Notes under the pieces: generated by a model | Told to the model about the DNA's origin: nothing | Seen by the model: only the letters and a program-made list of their open reading frames with translations | The model's database searches: none | Translations under genes and position numbers: made by a program | Shown here: positions 31,684 to 41,308 of the stretch, piece by piece | Numbering within the stretch: position 1 is the stretch's first letter | Layout of the letters: every line of letters begins with the position of its first letter | Assembly (NCBI GenBank): GCA_024638385.1 | Contig: JAHEKJ010000005.1 | Location: 13,316 to 72,745, forward strand | From: Gammaproteobacteria bacterium | Lineage (GTDB): Bacteria > Pseudomonadota > Gammaproteobacteria > GCA-001735895 | DNA: 59,430 nt | Direction of reading: 5' to 3'

Positions 31684-32193
31684 ATGAAGCTTTTCAACAA
31701 GGTCATGCTGGCGTTGCTGGTGCTGGCACTGCTGTTGCCGTTTGCGGTGCTGAAGAATGACGAAGGCAAACCGTTGATGAGTTTCTCGACCTTCAGCCTG
31801 CCCGACATCTCGCTGCCCGAATTCTCGCTGCCCGAGATGCCGAGCCTGCCGGCGAGCGGCGCGCCGGTCGAGACTGACGACAGCAATCCGAGTGGCAAGA
31901 ACGTGTTCTACCAGTGGCGCGATGCGGACGGAAACCTGAACTTCACCAGCGAACCGCCGCCCGAAGGGGTCGAATTTTCGTTGAAGGGATACGACCCGAA
32001 CGCCAACGTAATCCAGGCGCTCGAGCCGATGCCGATCGAGAGCGAAGTCGGTGTCGAAGCGGCCGCGCAATCGCCGGCGCAGATCCGCGAGCCCGGGGAT
32101 ATCGGCAATCCCTATTCCCGGGAAAGCATCGAGAAACTGTTCAACGACGCGAAAAACATCGAGAAAATGCTTAACGAACGCCTGCAGCAGTAG
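31684..32193 (+). CDS. DUF4124-type exported protein with SLPE-rich stalk
   Basis: A 169-residue protein. A signal anchor (about 5-25, KVMLALLVLALLLPFAVL) is followed by a Pro/Ser/Leu stalk (40-58) with repeated SLPE-like units. A short DUF4124-like beta domain contains FYQWRDADGNLNFTSEPP, whose WxDxxGxxxFT pattern is characteristic. A helical C-terminus follows. Such proteins are periplasmic and uncharacterised. It sits between serS and the OmpH/Skp chaperone. Confidence 0.7.
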   Translation: MKLFNKVMLALLVLALLLPFAVLKNDEGKPLMSFSTFSLPDISLPEFSLPEMPSLPASGAPVETDDSNPSGKNVFYQWRDADGNLNFTSEPPPEGVEFSLKGYDPNANVIQALEPMPIESEVGVEAAAQSPAQIREPGDIGNPYSRESIEKLFNDAKNIEKMLNERLQQ

Positions 32194-32223
32194 TAACAGG
32201 CGTCAACCACCAGGACATCCGAA

Positions 32224-32712
32224 ATGAGAATCATGACTCTGTTATTGCTTGCGCTCGTCGCTGTCGGCGCTCAGGCCGCCGGCAAGACTGCCTTCATCAA
32301 CTCCAAGGTTTTACTGGAGCAATCGCCGCAGGCGATCAAGGCCAACACGCTGCTCAAGGAGCAATTCGGTGGCCGTGAACAGGACCTGCGCTCGCTGGCG
32401 AAGGAAATCCAGGAGATGGAACAAAATTACAAGCGCGACGCGGCGATCATGAGCGCCGAGCAAAAACAGAAGGCGGAAGACAGCATCCTGCAATCCAGGC
32501 GGCGTTTTCAACTCGCGCAGCAATCCCTGCGCGAGGATTTACAGGCCATGCAGCGAGAGTTGCTACAGGGCGTGCAAACCGAGATCCGCTCGGCAATTCG
32601 CGATTACGGCGAAGCCAACGGTTACGACTTCATATTCACCGACGCGAGCATCGCCTACGCCAGCGACGCGGTAAACATTACCGACGAGATTCTCGAGATC
32701 CTCAAACGCTAG
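32224..32712 (+). CDS. OmpH/Skp family periplasmic chaperone
   Basis: A 162-residue protein with a signal peptide (1-20, ending AQAAGK) and a long coiled coil (about 40-120), the tentacle-like shape of Skp, which carries outer membrane proteins through the periplasm. It ends YDFIFTDASIAYASDAVNITDEIL, typical of the C-terminal beta core. The usual Skp gene lies beside bamA; here it follows the DUF4124 gene, so it may be a paralogue. Convergent with rne. Confidence 0.78.
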   Translation: MRIMTLLLLALVAVGAQAAGKTAFINSKVLLEQSPQAIKANTLLKEQFGGREQDLRSLAKEIQEMEQNYKRDAAIMSAEQKQKAEDSILQSRRRFQLAQQSLREDLQAMQRELLQGVQTEIRSAIRDYGEANGYDFIFTDASIAYASDAVNITDEILEILKR

Positions 32713-32748
32713 AAGCGGCGACGGCCGCTTCCGCCGGCGTGCTGGCGG
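32712..32748. terminator. Possible bidirectional hairpins between skp-like gene and rne
   Basis: GAAGCGG (32712-32718) pairs with CCGCTTC (32725-32731), and CCGCC (32731-32735) with GGCGG (32744-32748). They lie in the 40-bp gap between convergent genes. No clear T-run follows, so rho-independent action is uncertain. Confidence 0.35.
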
Positions 32749-32752
32749 AGCT

Positions 32753-35242
32753 TCAGTTTTCCGGCTCGACCGCCTCGGCCGGTACGCTCGTCTTTTCCTT
32801 TCTGGCCGCGTTACCGTCGCCTGTCGCGCCCGTCTTGCGGGCTTCGACGCCGGCTTCGTCATTCGAACGGGACGCGGGTTTCGGCACAGTGGGACGCTCG
32901 TTATCGGTCGCGCCGGCGGTGGATTCGCCGACCGTCGTTGCGCCGTTGCGCGCCGCGCCGCCGGTTTCCGTCGGCGCCTTGTCGCCGTCGCCCTGGCGCG
33001 GTGAACGGGATTCCCGCGCGTCGGACCGTGGCTCGTCGGCGCGCGGCGCCGACGCCTTCTTCGCCGGACCTTTTTCGGCCGTGCTATCCGCCGATGCCGA
33101 CGCCGAATCCGTCTGCGTTGCGACTTCCGCTGCCCGCCCGCGCCCGCCGCGGCCACCGCGGCCACCGCGCGACCGGCCGCCACGGGATTGGCCGCCGCGC
33201 TTGCCGTCGCCGGTGTCGCCGGCGCGTTGTTTATCCTTGCCGCCGGCTTTGGCCGACTTGCCGGCGTCCTCTGCCTTGCCATCCCGCGAGTCGACGGCCG
33301 CCTTGTCGCCACGCGCGCCGTCACCGGGCTTGCCACCGCGGGCGCCATCGGCGGGCTTGCCCGCCTTGCCGGCATCGGCTTTCTTCGTCGACTTCGAGTC
33401 CGCATGCTTCGCGCCGGCGCCTCGGCCACGATTCTGACCGCCACGTCCGCGGCCGCGACGCCCACCGCGATTGGTTGCGCCGCGACTCGGGCGGCCGGTC
33501 TCCGCCGCGGGCGCGGGTTTTTCGGCCTCGGGTTCGTCGCCACCGTCGCCGACGAACAGATTCAGCAGGCGGCGGAACAGGCCGGGCTCGCGGTCCTTGA
33601 CCGCGGGCGCGCTGGCCGTGGGCCGCGGCGCCGGCGGAGCGACGCGTTGCACCGCCGCCGCCTCGGGCGTGACCTGGGTGCTGCTGGCCATGTCGACAAA
33701 GTCGACCGGCTCTTCCTCGGTCGTCATTTCGTAAGACTTCTTGTAATTCGATTCGTGGCGATGAGTATCGTTGTCGCGCACGCGCTCGATCTCGTAGTGC
33801 GGCGTCTGCAGCTTGGGATCGGGGATGACGACGACGTGAACCTGTCGGCGTTGTTCGATGGCGTCGACCTTTTCACGCTTTTCGTTGAGCAGGTAGGTGG
33901 CGCATTCGACCGGAATCTTGGCCAGGATCTTGCCCGTATTGTCCTTCAGCGCCTCTTCCTCGAGCAGGCGTAACACCGCCAGCGATAGCGATTCGACGTC
34001 GCGAATCGTGCCCTGTCCGCTGCACCGGGGGCAAACGATCTGGCTCGACTCTTCGAGCGACGGGCGCAGCCGCTGGCGCGACATCTCGAGCAGGCCGAAG
34101 CGGGAAATGCGACCGATCTGGACCCGCGCCCGGTCGTCGTAGACCGCGCTGCGCAGGCGGCTCTCGACCTCGCGCTGGTTCTTGTTCTGCATCATATCGA
34201 TGAAATCGATGACGATCAGCCCGCCGAGGTCGCGGATCCTCAGCTGGCGCGCGATCTCGTCGGCCGCTTCGAGATTCGTCAGTTTCGCGGTCTCCTCGAT
34301 ATCGGCGCCACGAGTGGCGCGCGCCGAATTGACGTCGATCGACATCATGGCTTCGGTGTGGTCGATGACGATCGCGCCGCCGGAGGGCAGGGTGACCTCG
34401 CGCGAAAACGCCGATTCGATCTGGTTTTCGATCTGGAAGCGGTTGAACAGCGGCAACTTGTCCTTGAACAGCTTGAGCTTGTTCAGCGAACCGGGCATGA
34501 CCATGGACATGAAATCGTGCGCCTGCTGGTAGGCTTCCTCGCTGTCGATCAGGATCTCGCCGACGTCGTTGCGATAATGATCGCGGAGCGCGCGGATGAC
34601 GATGTTGGACTCCTGGTAAATCAGAAACGGCGCCGGCTTGTCGGCCCCGGCCTTTTCGATCGCCTGCCACACCTGGGTCAGGTAATCCAGGTCCCATTGC
34701 ATTTCCTCGCTCGAGCGTCCGACCCCGGCGGTGCGCACGATAACGCCCATGCCCTCGGGCATCTCGAGACTGTCGAGTACTTTCTTGAGCTCGTCGCGGT
34801 CGTCGCCTTCGATACGTCGCGAGACGCCCCCCGCGCGCGGATTCTGCGGCATCGCGACGAGAAAGCGCCCGGCCAGGCTGATGAACGTGGTCAGCGCGGC
34901 GCCCTTGTTGCCGCGCTCCTCTTTTTCGACCTGGACGATAACTTCCTGGTCGACCTTGAGCGCATCCTTCAAGATCGGTTTGCCGCCCTCGTCGCGCGGC
35001 GCGTTGCCGAAGTATTGCTTGGAAATCTCCTTGAACGGCAGAAAGCCGTGGCGCTCGGCACCGTAATTGACGAACGCCGCTTCGAGACTCGGTTCGACGC
35101 GGGTAATCTTACCCTTGTAGATATTGGATTTTTTCTGTTCCCGCGCAGGGACTTCGATATCGAGGTCGTACAATCGCTGACCGTCGACCATAGCCACGCG
35201 CAGTTCTTCCGCCTGTGTGGCATTGATGAGAATTCGTTTCAT
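32753..35242 (-). CDS. rne: Ribonuclease E
   Basis: An 829-residue endoribonuclease that starts mRNA decay and rRNA/tRNA processing. The S1 domain (about 38-120, [23 protein letters not shown]) is followed by the RNase H-like and DNase I-like core with [16 protein letters not shown] Asp residues ([12 protein letters not shown]). The Zn-link CPRCSGQGT comes next. From about residue 530 the tail is disordered and Arg/Gly/Ala/Lys-rich, as expected for RNA binding and degradosome scaffolding. E. coli Rne is 1061, so the scaffold is shorter. Preceded by a long leader. Confidence 0.95.
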   Translation of the reverse strand: MKRILINATQAEELRVAMVDGQRLYDLDIEVPAREQKKSNIYKGKITRVEPSLEAAFVNYGAERHGFLPFKEISKQYFGNAPRDEGGKPILKDALKVDQEVIVQVEKEERGNKGAALTTFISLAGRFLVAMPQNPRAGGVSRRIEGDDRDELKKVLDSLEMPEGMGVIVRTAGVGRSSEEMQWDLDYLTQVWQAIEKAGADKPAPFLIYQESNIVIRALRDHYRNDVGEILIDSEEAYQQAHDFMSMVMPGSLNKLKLFKDKLPLFNRFQIENQIESAFSREVTLPSGGAIVIDHTEAMMSIDVNSARATRGADIEETAKLTNLEAADEIARQLRIRDLGGLIVIDFIDMMQNKNQREVESRLRSAVYDDRARVQIGRISRFGLLEMSRQRLRPSLEESSQIVCPRCSGQGTIRDVESLSLAVLRLLEEEALKDNTGKILAKIPVECATYLLNEKREKVDAIEQRRQVHVVVIPDPKLQTPHYEIERVRDNDTHRHESNYKKSYEMTTEEEPVDFVDMASSTQVTPEAAAVQRVAPPAPRPTASAPAVKDREPGLFRRLLNLFVGDGGDEPEAEKPAPAAETGRPSRGATNRGGRRGRGRGGQNRGRGAGAKHADSKSTKKADAGKAGKPADGARGGKPGDGARGDKAAVDSRDGKAEDAGKSAKAGGKDKQRAGDTGDGKRGGQSRGGRSRGGRGGRGGRGRAAEVATQTDSASASADSTAEKGPAKKASAPRADEPRSDARESRSPRQGDGDKAPTETGGAARNGATTVGESTAGATDNERPTVPKPASRSNDEAGVEARKTGATGDGNAARKEKTSVPAEAVEPEN

Positions 35243-35548
35243 TTAAATACTTGCCCTGTATCGAGGGCCATGCGGGATTACCCGTCAGCGTATCCGCGGC
35301 AATTTCCATTGCTTGTGTGGCCGGCGCGAACATCCGCCAGGCGGCGGGCTTGGCGCCGCTTAGCATGAGGAAATTATCGAGCAGAATTAAACTCTGTACG
35401 AGGCAGTGCATGACCTGTGTCTAATCACGGTCCGTCGGCACGGCTTAGCCTCGCCGGGCCCGGACTCAATCTTCTCGGGGAAACAGGGACCTCGGTCCCG
35501 TGCTTCCGCACAAAAACTGTTGCGGTAGTGTTTTGCCTAGACTAGGCA
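35243..35548 (-). promoter_or_regulatory. Long rne 5' leader, probable autoregulatory region
   Basis: The 357-bp rne/rluC intergenic gap has no gene. Read on the minus strand it is rich in stems: GGGACC-GA-GGTCCC (near 35486-35499), the TGCCTAG-A-CTAGGCA palindrome (35534-35548), and GC-rich pairs near 35330-35355. In enterobacteria the ~360-nt rne leader binds RNase E and controls its own mRNA decay. The length and structure here agree, though sequence-level homology was not tested. Confidence 0.5.
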
Positions 35549-35599
35549 GTACAATGCTACGCGCCGAAATATAACATAGTTTGCCTCGACTGCCAGCCA

Positions 35600-36571
35600 T
35601 TGGAACCGATAAAGCCACAGAAATCCGCCGCCCGGCTCGTCCGGGTCGACGCCACCCATGCCAACCAGCGCCTCGACAATTTTCTGCTCGGCCGCCTGGC
35701 CAGGGTGCCGCGCACCCGGGTCTATCGCATGATTCGCAAGGGCGAGGTGCGCGTCAACAAGAAGCGCGCGCGACCCGACTATCGCCTCGAGCCCGGCGAC
35801 GAGGTGCGCATTCCGCCGCTGCGCAGCGACGATGCGAAGGCGCCTCGCGCGGCGCCCTCGAGGTCCCTGGTCGAGCGGCTGGGCGCGGCGATTCTGTTCG
35901 AAGACGAACACGTGCTCGTGCTCGACAAACCCGCTGGAATCGCGGTGCATGCCGGTTCCGGCGTCGACTACGGCGTCATCGACGCGATGCGTCTTCTGCG
36001 GCCCGATGCGAACATCGAACTCGCGCACCGGCTCGACCGCGACACCAGCGGCTGCCTGCTGTTCGCGCTGCATCGCGAAGCGCTGCTCGAGCTGCAGCGT
36101 CTGCTTGCCGACAACCGAATCGGCAAGCGTTACCAAGCGATCGTCATGGGGCGCTGGCCGTCCGGGCTGTGCGAAATCGATGTTCCGCTGGCGCGTTACC
36201 ACTTGCCCAACGGCGAGCGGCGGGTGCGCGCCGATGAGCGGGGTAAACCGGCGCTGACCCGAATCGAGATCATCGACGCGCGAGCCGATTACAGTCATTT
36301 GCAGATCGCGCTGCTGACCGGGCGGACGCACCAGATTCGCGTGCACTGCCAGCTACAGGGGCAGCCGATCGCGGGCGACGACAAGTACGGCGATGCCGAC
36401 TTCAACAAGCGAATGCGCGCGCGCGGGCTGCGCCGGTTGATGCTGCATGCCCAAAGCCTCGATCTGCCGGGCGGCCGATTCACCCCGGAGCGGGTAATCG
36501 ACTCGCCGTTGCCCGCCGAATTCGGGCGATTGAACGATTCACGATCCGACCTTTCCCTTTTCAAAGCCTGA
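35600..36571 (+). CDS. rluC: 23S rRNA pseudouridine synthase RluC
   Basis: A 323-residue enzyme isomerising U955, U2504 and U2580 of 23S rRNA in E. coli. The N-terminal S4 domain (about 20-80, VPRTRVYRMIRKGEVRVNKKRARPDYRLEPGDEVR) precedes the RluA-type catalytic domain with AHRLDRDTSGCLLFA, where Asp is catalytic, and TGRTHQIRVH. The start is TTG at 35600, the only initiator giving a family-like N-terminus. Divergent from rne, the usual arrangement. Confidence 0.95.
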   Translation: MEPIKPQKSAARLVRVDATHANQRLDNFLLGRLARVPRTRVYRMIRKGEVRVNKKRARPDYRLEPGDEVRIPPLRSDDAKAPRAAPSRSLVERLGAAILFEDEHVLVLDKPAGIAVHAGSGVDYGVIDAMRLLRPDANIELAHRLDRDTSGCLLFALHREALLELQRLLADNRIGKRYQAIVMGRWPSGLCEIDVPLARYHLPNGERRVRADERGKPALTRIEIIDARADYSHLQIALLTGRTHQIRVHCQLQGQPIAGDDKYGDADFNKRMRARGLRRLMLHAQSLDLPGGRFTPERVIDSPLPAEFGRLNDSRSDLSLFKA

Positions 36572-36586
36572 CCGAGAGACGAGACC

Positions 36587-37564
36587 ATGGCAGAATCAGT
36601 ACCCGACAATCACCGCCGCCGCCCGGCCGGGGGCAGCGACGCCCTGATCGAACGCCTGCTGTTCGCGGCCGTGACCGAGCAGCGGCGGGCCCGCCGCTGG
36701 CGCGTTTTCTTCATGCTGTTCTTCATCATCTACCTGACGGTCGTGACCCTGGTGCTGATCGCCGGGCGCGGCGACCGCTACGGCGCCGCCGGCGCTCCCG
36801 ACGGCGAACTGCATACCGCGCTGGTGCGGGTGTCGGGGCTGATCGCCAGCGGCGAGGATGCCGGCGCCGAGAACGTAATCAAGGGGATCAAACAGGCTTT
36901 CGAGCACGACGACACGGCCGGCGTCATCCTCGAGATCAATTCGCCCGGCGGCTCGCCGGTGCAGGCGGCGCAGATATTCGAAGAGGTCCGCCGGTTGCGC
37001 GAAGCGCATGCCGACAAGCCGCTCTACGCCGTGGTTACCGATGTCGCCGCGTCGGGGGGCTATTACGTCGCCGCCGCGGCCGATCGGATCTACGTCGCTA
37101 AATCCAGCCTGGTCGGTTCGATCGGCGTGCGCCTCGACGCGTTCGGTTTCGTCGGGCTGATGGACAAGCTCGGCATCGAACGCCGCCTGTTGACGGCGGG
37201 CGAAAACAAGGCCCTGTTCGATCCGTTTCTCCCGGAGCAGGAGGCGCAAAAAGCTCATCTGCAATCGATGCTCGACCAGGTGCATGATCACTTCATCGAT
37301 GCCGTGCGCGAGGGCAGGGGGGACCGGCTGGTCGATGACGGGCAGATTTTCAGCGGCCTGATCTGGAGCGGCGAAACCGCACTCGGCCTGGGCCTCGTCG
37401 ATGCCTACGGCAGCCGCCACAGCGTTGCGCGCGAACTCGAGGCCGAGAACATCGTCGATTTTACCCCGCAGACCGATTTCCTCTCGAGAATCGCCGATCG
37501 CATCGGCGCGAGCATCGGTCGCGGACTCGGGCAAACCCTCGGCAGCGGCTGGTCGCTAAACTGA
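36587..37564 (+). CDS. S49 family signal peptide peptidase (SppA-type)
   Basis: A 325-residue membrane protease. One transmembrane helix (about 40-62) follows a short cytoplasmic arm. The protease domain has ILEINSPGGSP, DVAASGGYYVAAAADRIYV with the Ser nucleophile, then SSLVGSIGV, and AGENKALFDPF with the catalytic-type Lys. Size matches the single-domain 36-kDa SppA class rather than 67-kDa E. coli SppA. It degrades cleaved signal peptides. It starts 16 nt after rluC and overlaps maf by 9 nt at its convergent end. Confidence 0.9.
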   Translation: MAESVPDNHRRRPAGGSDALIERLLFAAVTEQRRARRWRVFFMLFFIIYLTVVTLVLIAGRGDRYGAAGAPDGELHTALVRVSGLIASGEDAGAENVIKGIKQAFEHDDTAGVILEINSPGGSPVQAAQIFEEVRRLREAHADKPLYAVVTDVAASGGYYVAAAADRIYVAKSSLVGSIGVRLDAFGFVGLMDKLGIERRLLTAGENKALFDPFLPEQEAQKAHLQSMLDQVHDHFIDAVREGRGDRLVDDGQIFSGLIWSGETALGLGLVDAYGSRHSVARELEAENIVDFTPQTDFLSRIADRIGASIGRGLGQTLGSGWSLN

Positions 37565-38161
37565 CGGCCGTGCGGGTGTCTGCAGCACGTCGACCCCGGC
37601 CGCCTCGAGCATTGCGACCAGGCGGATCAGCGGCAAGCCGATCAGCGCCGTCGGATCGTCGCCGCGCAGACGTTCGAACAGCGCGATGCCGAGGCCCTCG
37701 GCCTTGAAACTGCCGGCGCAATCGTAGGGTTGCTCGCGCCGCAGGTAGGCGTCGAGCCGGGCTTCGTCCAGGGTTCTGAAATCGACCTCGAAGACGACGT
37801 CCTCGACCTGCTCGAAGCCGGCATCGATTCCGAGCAGGCAAAGTCCGGTATGAAAGACGACCGTCTTGCCCTGGGCGCGGCGCAACTGCTCGAGCGCGCT
37901 GGCGTGCGTGCCCGGCTTGCCGAGGAGATCATCGTCGAGCAGCGCGCACTGATCGGCACCGATGACCAGCGCCGCCGGCTCGGCGGTGGCGATCGTCCGC
38001 GCCTTGGCCTCGGCCAGCCGGCAGACATAGGCGGCCGCGTCTTCACCGGGCAGGCGCGATTCGTCGGTCTCGGGGCTGCAGCATTCGTATTCGAGGTCGA
38101 GGCGCTCGAGCAACGCTCGCCGAAACCGCGAACTGCTCGCCAGGATGAGTTTCGTCTGCAA
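37556..38161 (-). CDS. Maf family nucleoside triphosphate pyrophosphatase (YceF-like)
   Basis: A 201-residue house-cleaning hydrolase. The N-terminal LILASSSRFRRALLERL matches the Maf signature, and ETDESR and IGADQ follow; YDCAGSFKAEGLGIALFE is the conserved later block. Position beside yceD-rpmF-plsX suggests the YceF group, which hydrolyses 7-methyl-GTP. The ATG at 38161 fits. Divergent from yceD across 164 bp. Confidence 0.88.
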   Translation of the reverse strand: MQTKLILASSSRFRRALLERLDLEYECCSPETDESRLPGEDAAAYVCRLAEAKARTIATAEPAALVIGADQCALLDDDLLGKPGTHASALEQLRRAQGKTVVFHTGLCLLGIDAGFEQVEDVVFEVDFRTLDEARLDAYLRREQPYDCAGSFKAEGLGIALFERLRGDDPTALIGLPLIRLVAMLEAAGVDVLQTPARPSV

Positions 38162-38286
38162 TGCGATTTACCCCATAAAGTATTGTTTTTGAAAGAAATG
38201 TTTCCAGGCTGTAAGGGCGCCGAGCGAGCAGTATAGTACATCGCAGGGTCGATTTCGTGGCGCCTTCGGGGCGGCGTGAAATTGCG

Positions 38287-38316
38287 TGGACAAGTTTATC
38301 CACAAGCATGTAAAAT
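38287..38316 (+). promoter_or_regulatory. Promoter with embedded DnaA box for yceD-rpmF-plsX-fabH
   Basis: TGGACA (38287-38292), an 18-bp spacer, and TAAAAT (38311-38316) form a sigma-70-like promoter 10 nt before yceD. A perfect consensus DnaA box, TTATCCACA, occupies 38296-38304 in the spacer. Confidence 0.55.
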
Positions 38317-38325
38317 CGCCGCCTT

Positions 38326-38850
38326 ATGCGGGAAAGGCTACGCAGGCGTTATCAGGTCTACAGGGAAGTTTCGCGCAAGAGTTACTTCGAGGGCGAAATA
38401 CCGGTCGCCGACCTTGATCGGCTGGCGGAGTTGCTATACTCAGGCGAGTCGTCCGGCACGGGGGTCAGCATTCAGGTCAGTTTCGAATTCGTGGCGAACG
38501 AGTATGGTTTGCCCATGCTCGCCGGGCAGCTGTCCGCGCGGCTCGAACTGGAATGCCAGCGCTGTCTCGGTGCGATGGAATTGCCGCTCGCGCTCGAGTT
38601 ACGCCTGCTGGTCGACGCCAGCGACGAGATCGTTGGCAAGAGCAGCCTGGATACGCTCTACAGTGACGACGGGTACATCGATATATTCGACGTCGTCGAA
38701 GACGAATTGATACTCGCCATCCCGCTGGTGGCGAGGCACGAAGACCGGACCTGCAACCTGCACTGGCCGACGGCAGCGGACGATGCCGTGGCCGAGGCGG
38801 AAAATCCGTTTGCGGTGCTACGCGCGCTGAAAACGACCGAATCGAATTAA
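38326..38850 (+). CDS. yceD: YceD family protein (DUF177)
   Basis: A 174-residue protein. The conserved core has [22 protein letters not shown] with the CxxC pair, and the C-terminus has [19 protein letters not shown] with the later Cys. In E. coli it is linked to 23S rRNA accumulation; in plants the homologue acts in 23S maturation. It lies 13 nt before rpmF, as in most proteobacteria, consistent with cotranscription. Confidence 0.92.
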   Translation: MRERLRRRYQVYREVSRKSYFEGEIPVADLDRLAELLYSGESSGTGVSIQVSFEFVANEYGLPMLAGQLSARLELECQRCLGAMELPLALELRLLVDASDEIVGKSSLDTLYSDDGYIDIFDVVEDELILAIPLVARHEDRTCNLHWPTAADDAVAEAENPFAVLRALKTTESN

Positions 38851-38863
38851 CGGGAGATCCATA

Positions 38864-39058
38864 ATGGCAGTTCAGCAAAACCGTAAAACGCCGTCGAAAC
38901 GCGGTATGCGGCGTTCCCATGACGCCCTCGGCAAGCCGACCCTGTCGATCGAGCCGACGACGGGCGAAGTCCATCGTCGCCATCACGTCAGCGCCGACGG
39001 TTATTACAAGGGACGTAAAGTCATTGCCGACAAGGTCGTCGAAGACGAAGACGAGTAG
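38864..39058 (+). CDS. rpmF: 50S ribosomal protein L32
   Basis: A 64-residue protein starting [20 protein letters not shown], the standard bacterial L32 N-terminus, with [15 protein letters not shown] near the end. It lacks the four zinc-binding cysteines, so this is the zinc-free form common in gammaproteobacteria. The ATG is preceded by GGGAG. A strong hairpin follows its stop. Confidence 0.97.
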   Translation: MAVQQNRKTPSKRGMRRSHDALGKPTLSIEPTTGEVHRRHHVSADGYYKGRKVIADKVVEDEDE

Positions 39059-39077
39059 GCGGGTTTTTGAGGCAACG

Positions 39078-39112
39078 AATACGGGCGGCAGATTCCGCCC
39101 GTATTTATTTTT
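39078..39112 (+). terminator. Rho-independent terminator after rpmF
   Basis: AATACGGGCGG (39078-39088) pairs with CCGCCCGTATT (39095-39105), loop CAGATT, followed by TATTTTT. It sits 13 nt before plsX, so plsX-fabH must use read-through or another promoter. Confidence 0.88.
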
Positions 39113-39124
39113 GACGCATTGCCG

Positions 39125-40156
39125 ATGAAACACAAGACGATAGCGCTTGACGCCATGGGTGGCGACCACGGGCCGCGGGTCACCGTCGGCGCGGCAAAGC
39201 TGGCGCTGGAGCAGATTCCCGATATCGAGCTCGTCCTCGTCGGCGACCGGGCGCAGCTCGAGAAAGCGGTCAGGCGCCGCGAACTCGGCGACGATCCGCG
39301 AATCCGCATCCACCACGCATCGGAAGTCGTCGGCATGGACGAACTGCCGGCGGTGGCGTTGAAGAAGAAAAAGGATTCCTCGATGCGGGTCGCGATCGAT
39401 CTGGTTAAATCGGGCGAGGTGCAGGCCTGCGTCAGCGCCGGCAATACCGGCGCGCTGATGGCGACCAGCAAGTTCGTGCTGAAAATGATTCGCGGGATCC
39501 ACCGCCCGGCGATCTGCACCCTGCTGCCGGCCATTCGTGGTCATACGCACATGCTCGATCTTGGCGCCAATGTCGAATGCGCACCGGAGAACCTCGCCGA
39601 ATTCGCATTGATGGGCTCGATCCTGGCGCAATCGGTCGAAGGCATCGAGAATCCCAAGGTCGGCCTGCTCAACGTCGGCACCGAGGAGGTCAAGGGCAAC
39701 GAAGCGATCAAGCAGGCCAGCCGCCTGATCGCCCAGAGCCGACTCAATTACTACGGTTTCGTCGAGGGCGACGACATCTACAAGGGCACGGTCGACGTCG
39801 TCGTTACCGACGGTTTCGTCGGCAACGTGTCGTTGAAGACCGGCGAGGGTCTCGCCGCGCTCGTCAATCACGTGCTGCGGACCGAGTTCAAGCGCAACTG
39901 GATGACCCGGCTGGCGGCGTTATGCGCCTATCCGGTGCTCAACCGGGTACGGCAACGGCTCGACCCGCGGCGCTACAACGGCGCCAGCCTGCTGGGCCTG
40001 AACGGCATCGTCGTCAAGAGCCACGGCAGCGCCGACACCCCTTCGTTCTTCAACGCGATCAAGATCGCCAGCATCGAGATCGAAAACGACGTGCCGCAGC
40101 GTATTTCGCGTACAATCGAGAATTATTTCAGCCAGGCCGAGGCGGCAATTTCATGA
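39125..40156 (+). CDS. plsX: Phosphate acyltransferase PlsX
   Basis: A 343-residue enzyme making acyl-phosphate from acyl-ACP for phospholipid synthesis. [19 protein letters not shown] is the diagnostic N-terminus; [16 protein letters not shown] and [16 protein letters not shown] follow. The ATG at 39125 is preferred to the TTG six nt earlier. The stop overlaps fabH (ATGA). Confidence 0.96.
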   Translation: MKHKTIALDAMGGDHGPRVTVGAAKLALEQIPDIELVLVGDRAQLEKAVRRRELGDDPRIRIHHASEVVGMDELPAVALKKKKDSSMRVAIDLVKSGEVQACVSAGNTGALMATSKFVLKMIRGIHRPAICTLLPAIRGHTHMLDLGANVECAPENLAEFALMGSILAQSVEGIENPKVGLLNVGTEEVKGNEAIKQASRLIAQSRLNYYGFVEGDDIYKGTVDVVVTDGFVGNVSLKTGEGLAALVNHVLRTEFKRNWMTRLAALCAYPVLNRVRQRLDPRRYNGASLLGLNGIVVKSHGSADTPSFFNAIKIASIEIENDVPQRISRTIENYFSQAEAAIS

Positions 40157-41121
40157 CCTATGCCCGCATCACCGGCACCGGCAGCTACCTGCCCGAACGC
40201 GTCATGACCAATCATGACCTCGAAGCGCTGGTCGATACCTCCGACCAGTGGATTCGCGAGCGCACCGGGATCGCGCAACGCCATATCGCGAGCGACGGCG
40301 AAACCTGTGTCGATCTCGCCGAGGCGGCGTCGCGCCGCGCGATCGAGGCCGCCGGCATTCGCCCCGACGACATCGACCTGATCATTCTCGCGACCTCGAC
40401 GCCGGACAAGATTTTTCCGAGTTCGGCCTGCATCCTGCAGGCCCGGCTCGATATCCACGGATGCCCGGCGTTCGATATCCAGGCGGTTTGCACCGGCTTC
40501 GTCTATGCGATGTCGGTGGCCGACAAGTTCGTCAAGACCGGTAGCGCCAGATGCGCGCTGGTGGTCGGCGCCGAAGTCTTTTCGCGCATACTCAACTGGC
40601 GGGACCGCGCGACCTGCGTGCTGTTCGGCGACGGCGCCGGTGCGGTCATCCTGCAGGCCAACGAAGAGACCGGCATTCTCTCGAGCCACATCCACGCGGA
40701 CGGCAGCTACGAGAACCTGCTGCGGGTGCCTTACGGAATCGCCGACGGTTACGACGAGGTCAAGGCCGGCCGCGCCTTCGTCGAGATGCGTGGCAACGAG
40801 GTCTTCAAGATGGCGGTCAACACCCTCGGCCGGATCGTCGACGAAACCCTGGCCGCCAATCGCATGATGAAATCCGACATCGACTGGCTGGTGCCGCATC
40901 AGGCCAATATCCGGATCATCACCGCCACCGCGCGCAAGCTCAAGATGTCGATGGACCAGGTTGTCGTCACGGTCGACAAGCACGGCAACACCTCGGCCGC
41001 GTCGGTGCCGCTCGCGCTCGACGTCGCCGTTCGCGACGGCCGCATTCGCGAAAACGAATTGGTGCTGCTCGAGGCTTTCGGTGGCGGCTTCACCTGGGGC
41101 TCGGTGCTGCTGCGTTACTGA
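40153..41121 (+). CDS. fabH: Beta-ketoacyl-ACP synthase III (KAS III)
   Basis: A 322-residue enzyme that condenses acetyl-CoA with malonyl-ACP to start fatty acid synthesis. The catalytic Cys113 is in AVCTGF, His is in VPHQANIRI, and Asn in [11 protein letters not shown]. The start overlaps plsX by 4 nt. Elongation genes fabD-fabG-acpP usually follow but are absent; a response regulator follows after 187 bp. Confidence 0.96.
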   Translation: MTYARITGTGSYLPERVMTNHDLEALVDTSDQWIRERTGIAQRHIASDGETCVDLAEAASRRAIEAAGIRPDDIDLIILATSTPDKIFPSSACILQARLDIHGCPAFDIQAVCTGFVYAMSVADKFVKTGSARCALVVGAEVFSRILNWRDRATCVLFGDGAGAVILQANEETGILSSHIHADGSYENLLRVPYGIADGYDEVKAGRAFVEMRGNEVFKMAVNTLGRIVDETLAANRMMKSDIDWLVPHQANIRIITATARKLKMSMDQVVVTVDKHGNTSAASVPLALDVAVRDGRIRENELVLLEAFGGGFTWGSVLLRY

Positions 41122-41308
41122 CTGCCCCCGCGGTATTCGAATAGCGGGACACGATAGCTGTTTCCCCGTGGCTACATTTCTCCCAAAACTTGCAAGATCC
41201 GGCATTCTTCCTGACCGGATTAACGTACGGACATAGGTATACTGTCCCCCTAATCTTACAGAGAGTAGGAATCGTGTGATATGATCGCTGCGATACCGGG
41301 AATTTCCG

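Noticed and set aside
33188..33973. Plus-strand frame over the rne tail
   Set aside because: It lies antisense to the low-complexity Arg/Gly/Ala tail of RNase E and is itself low-complexity.
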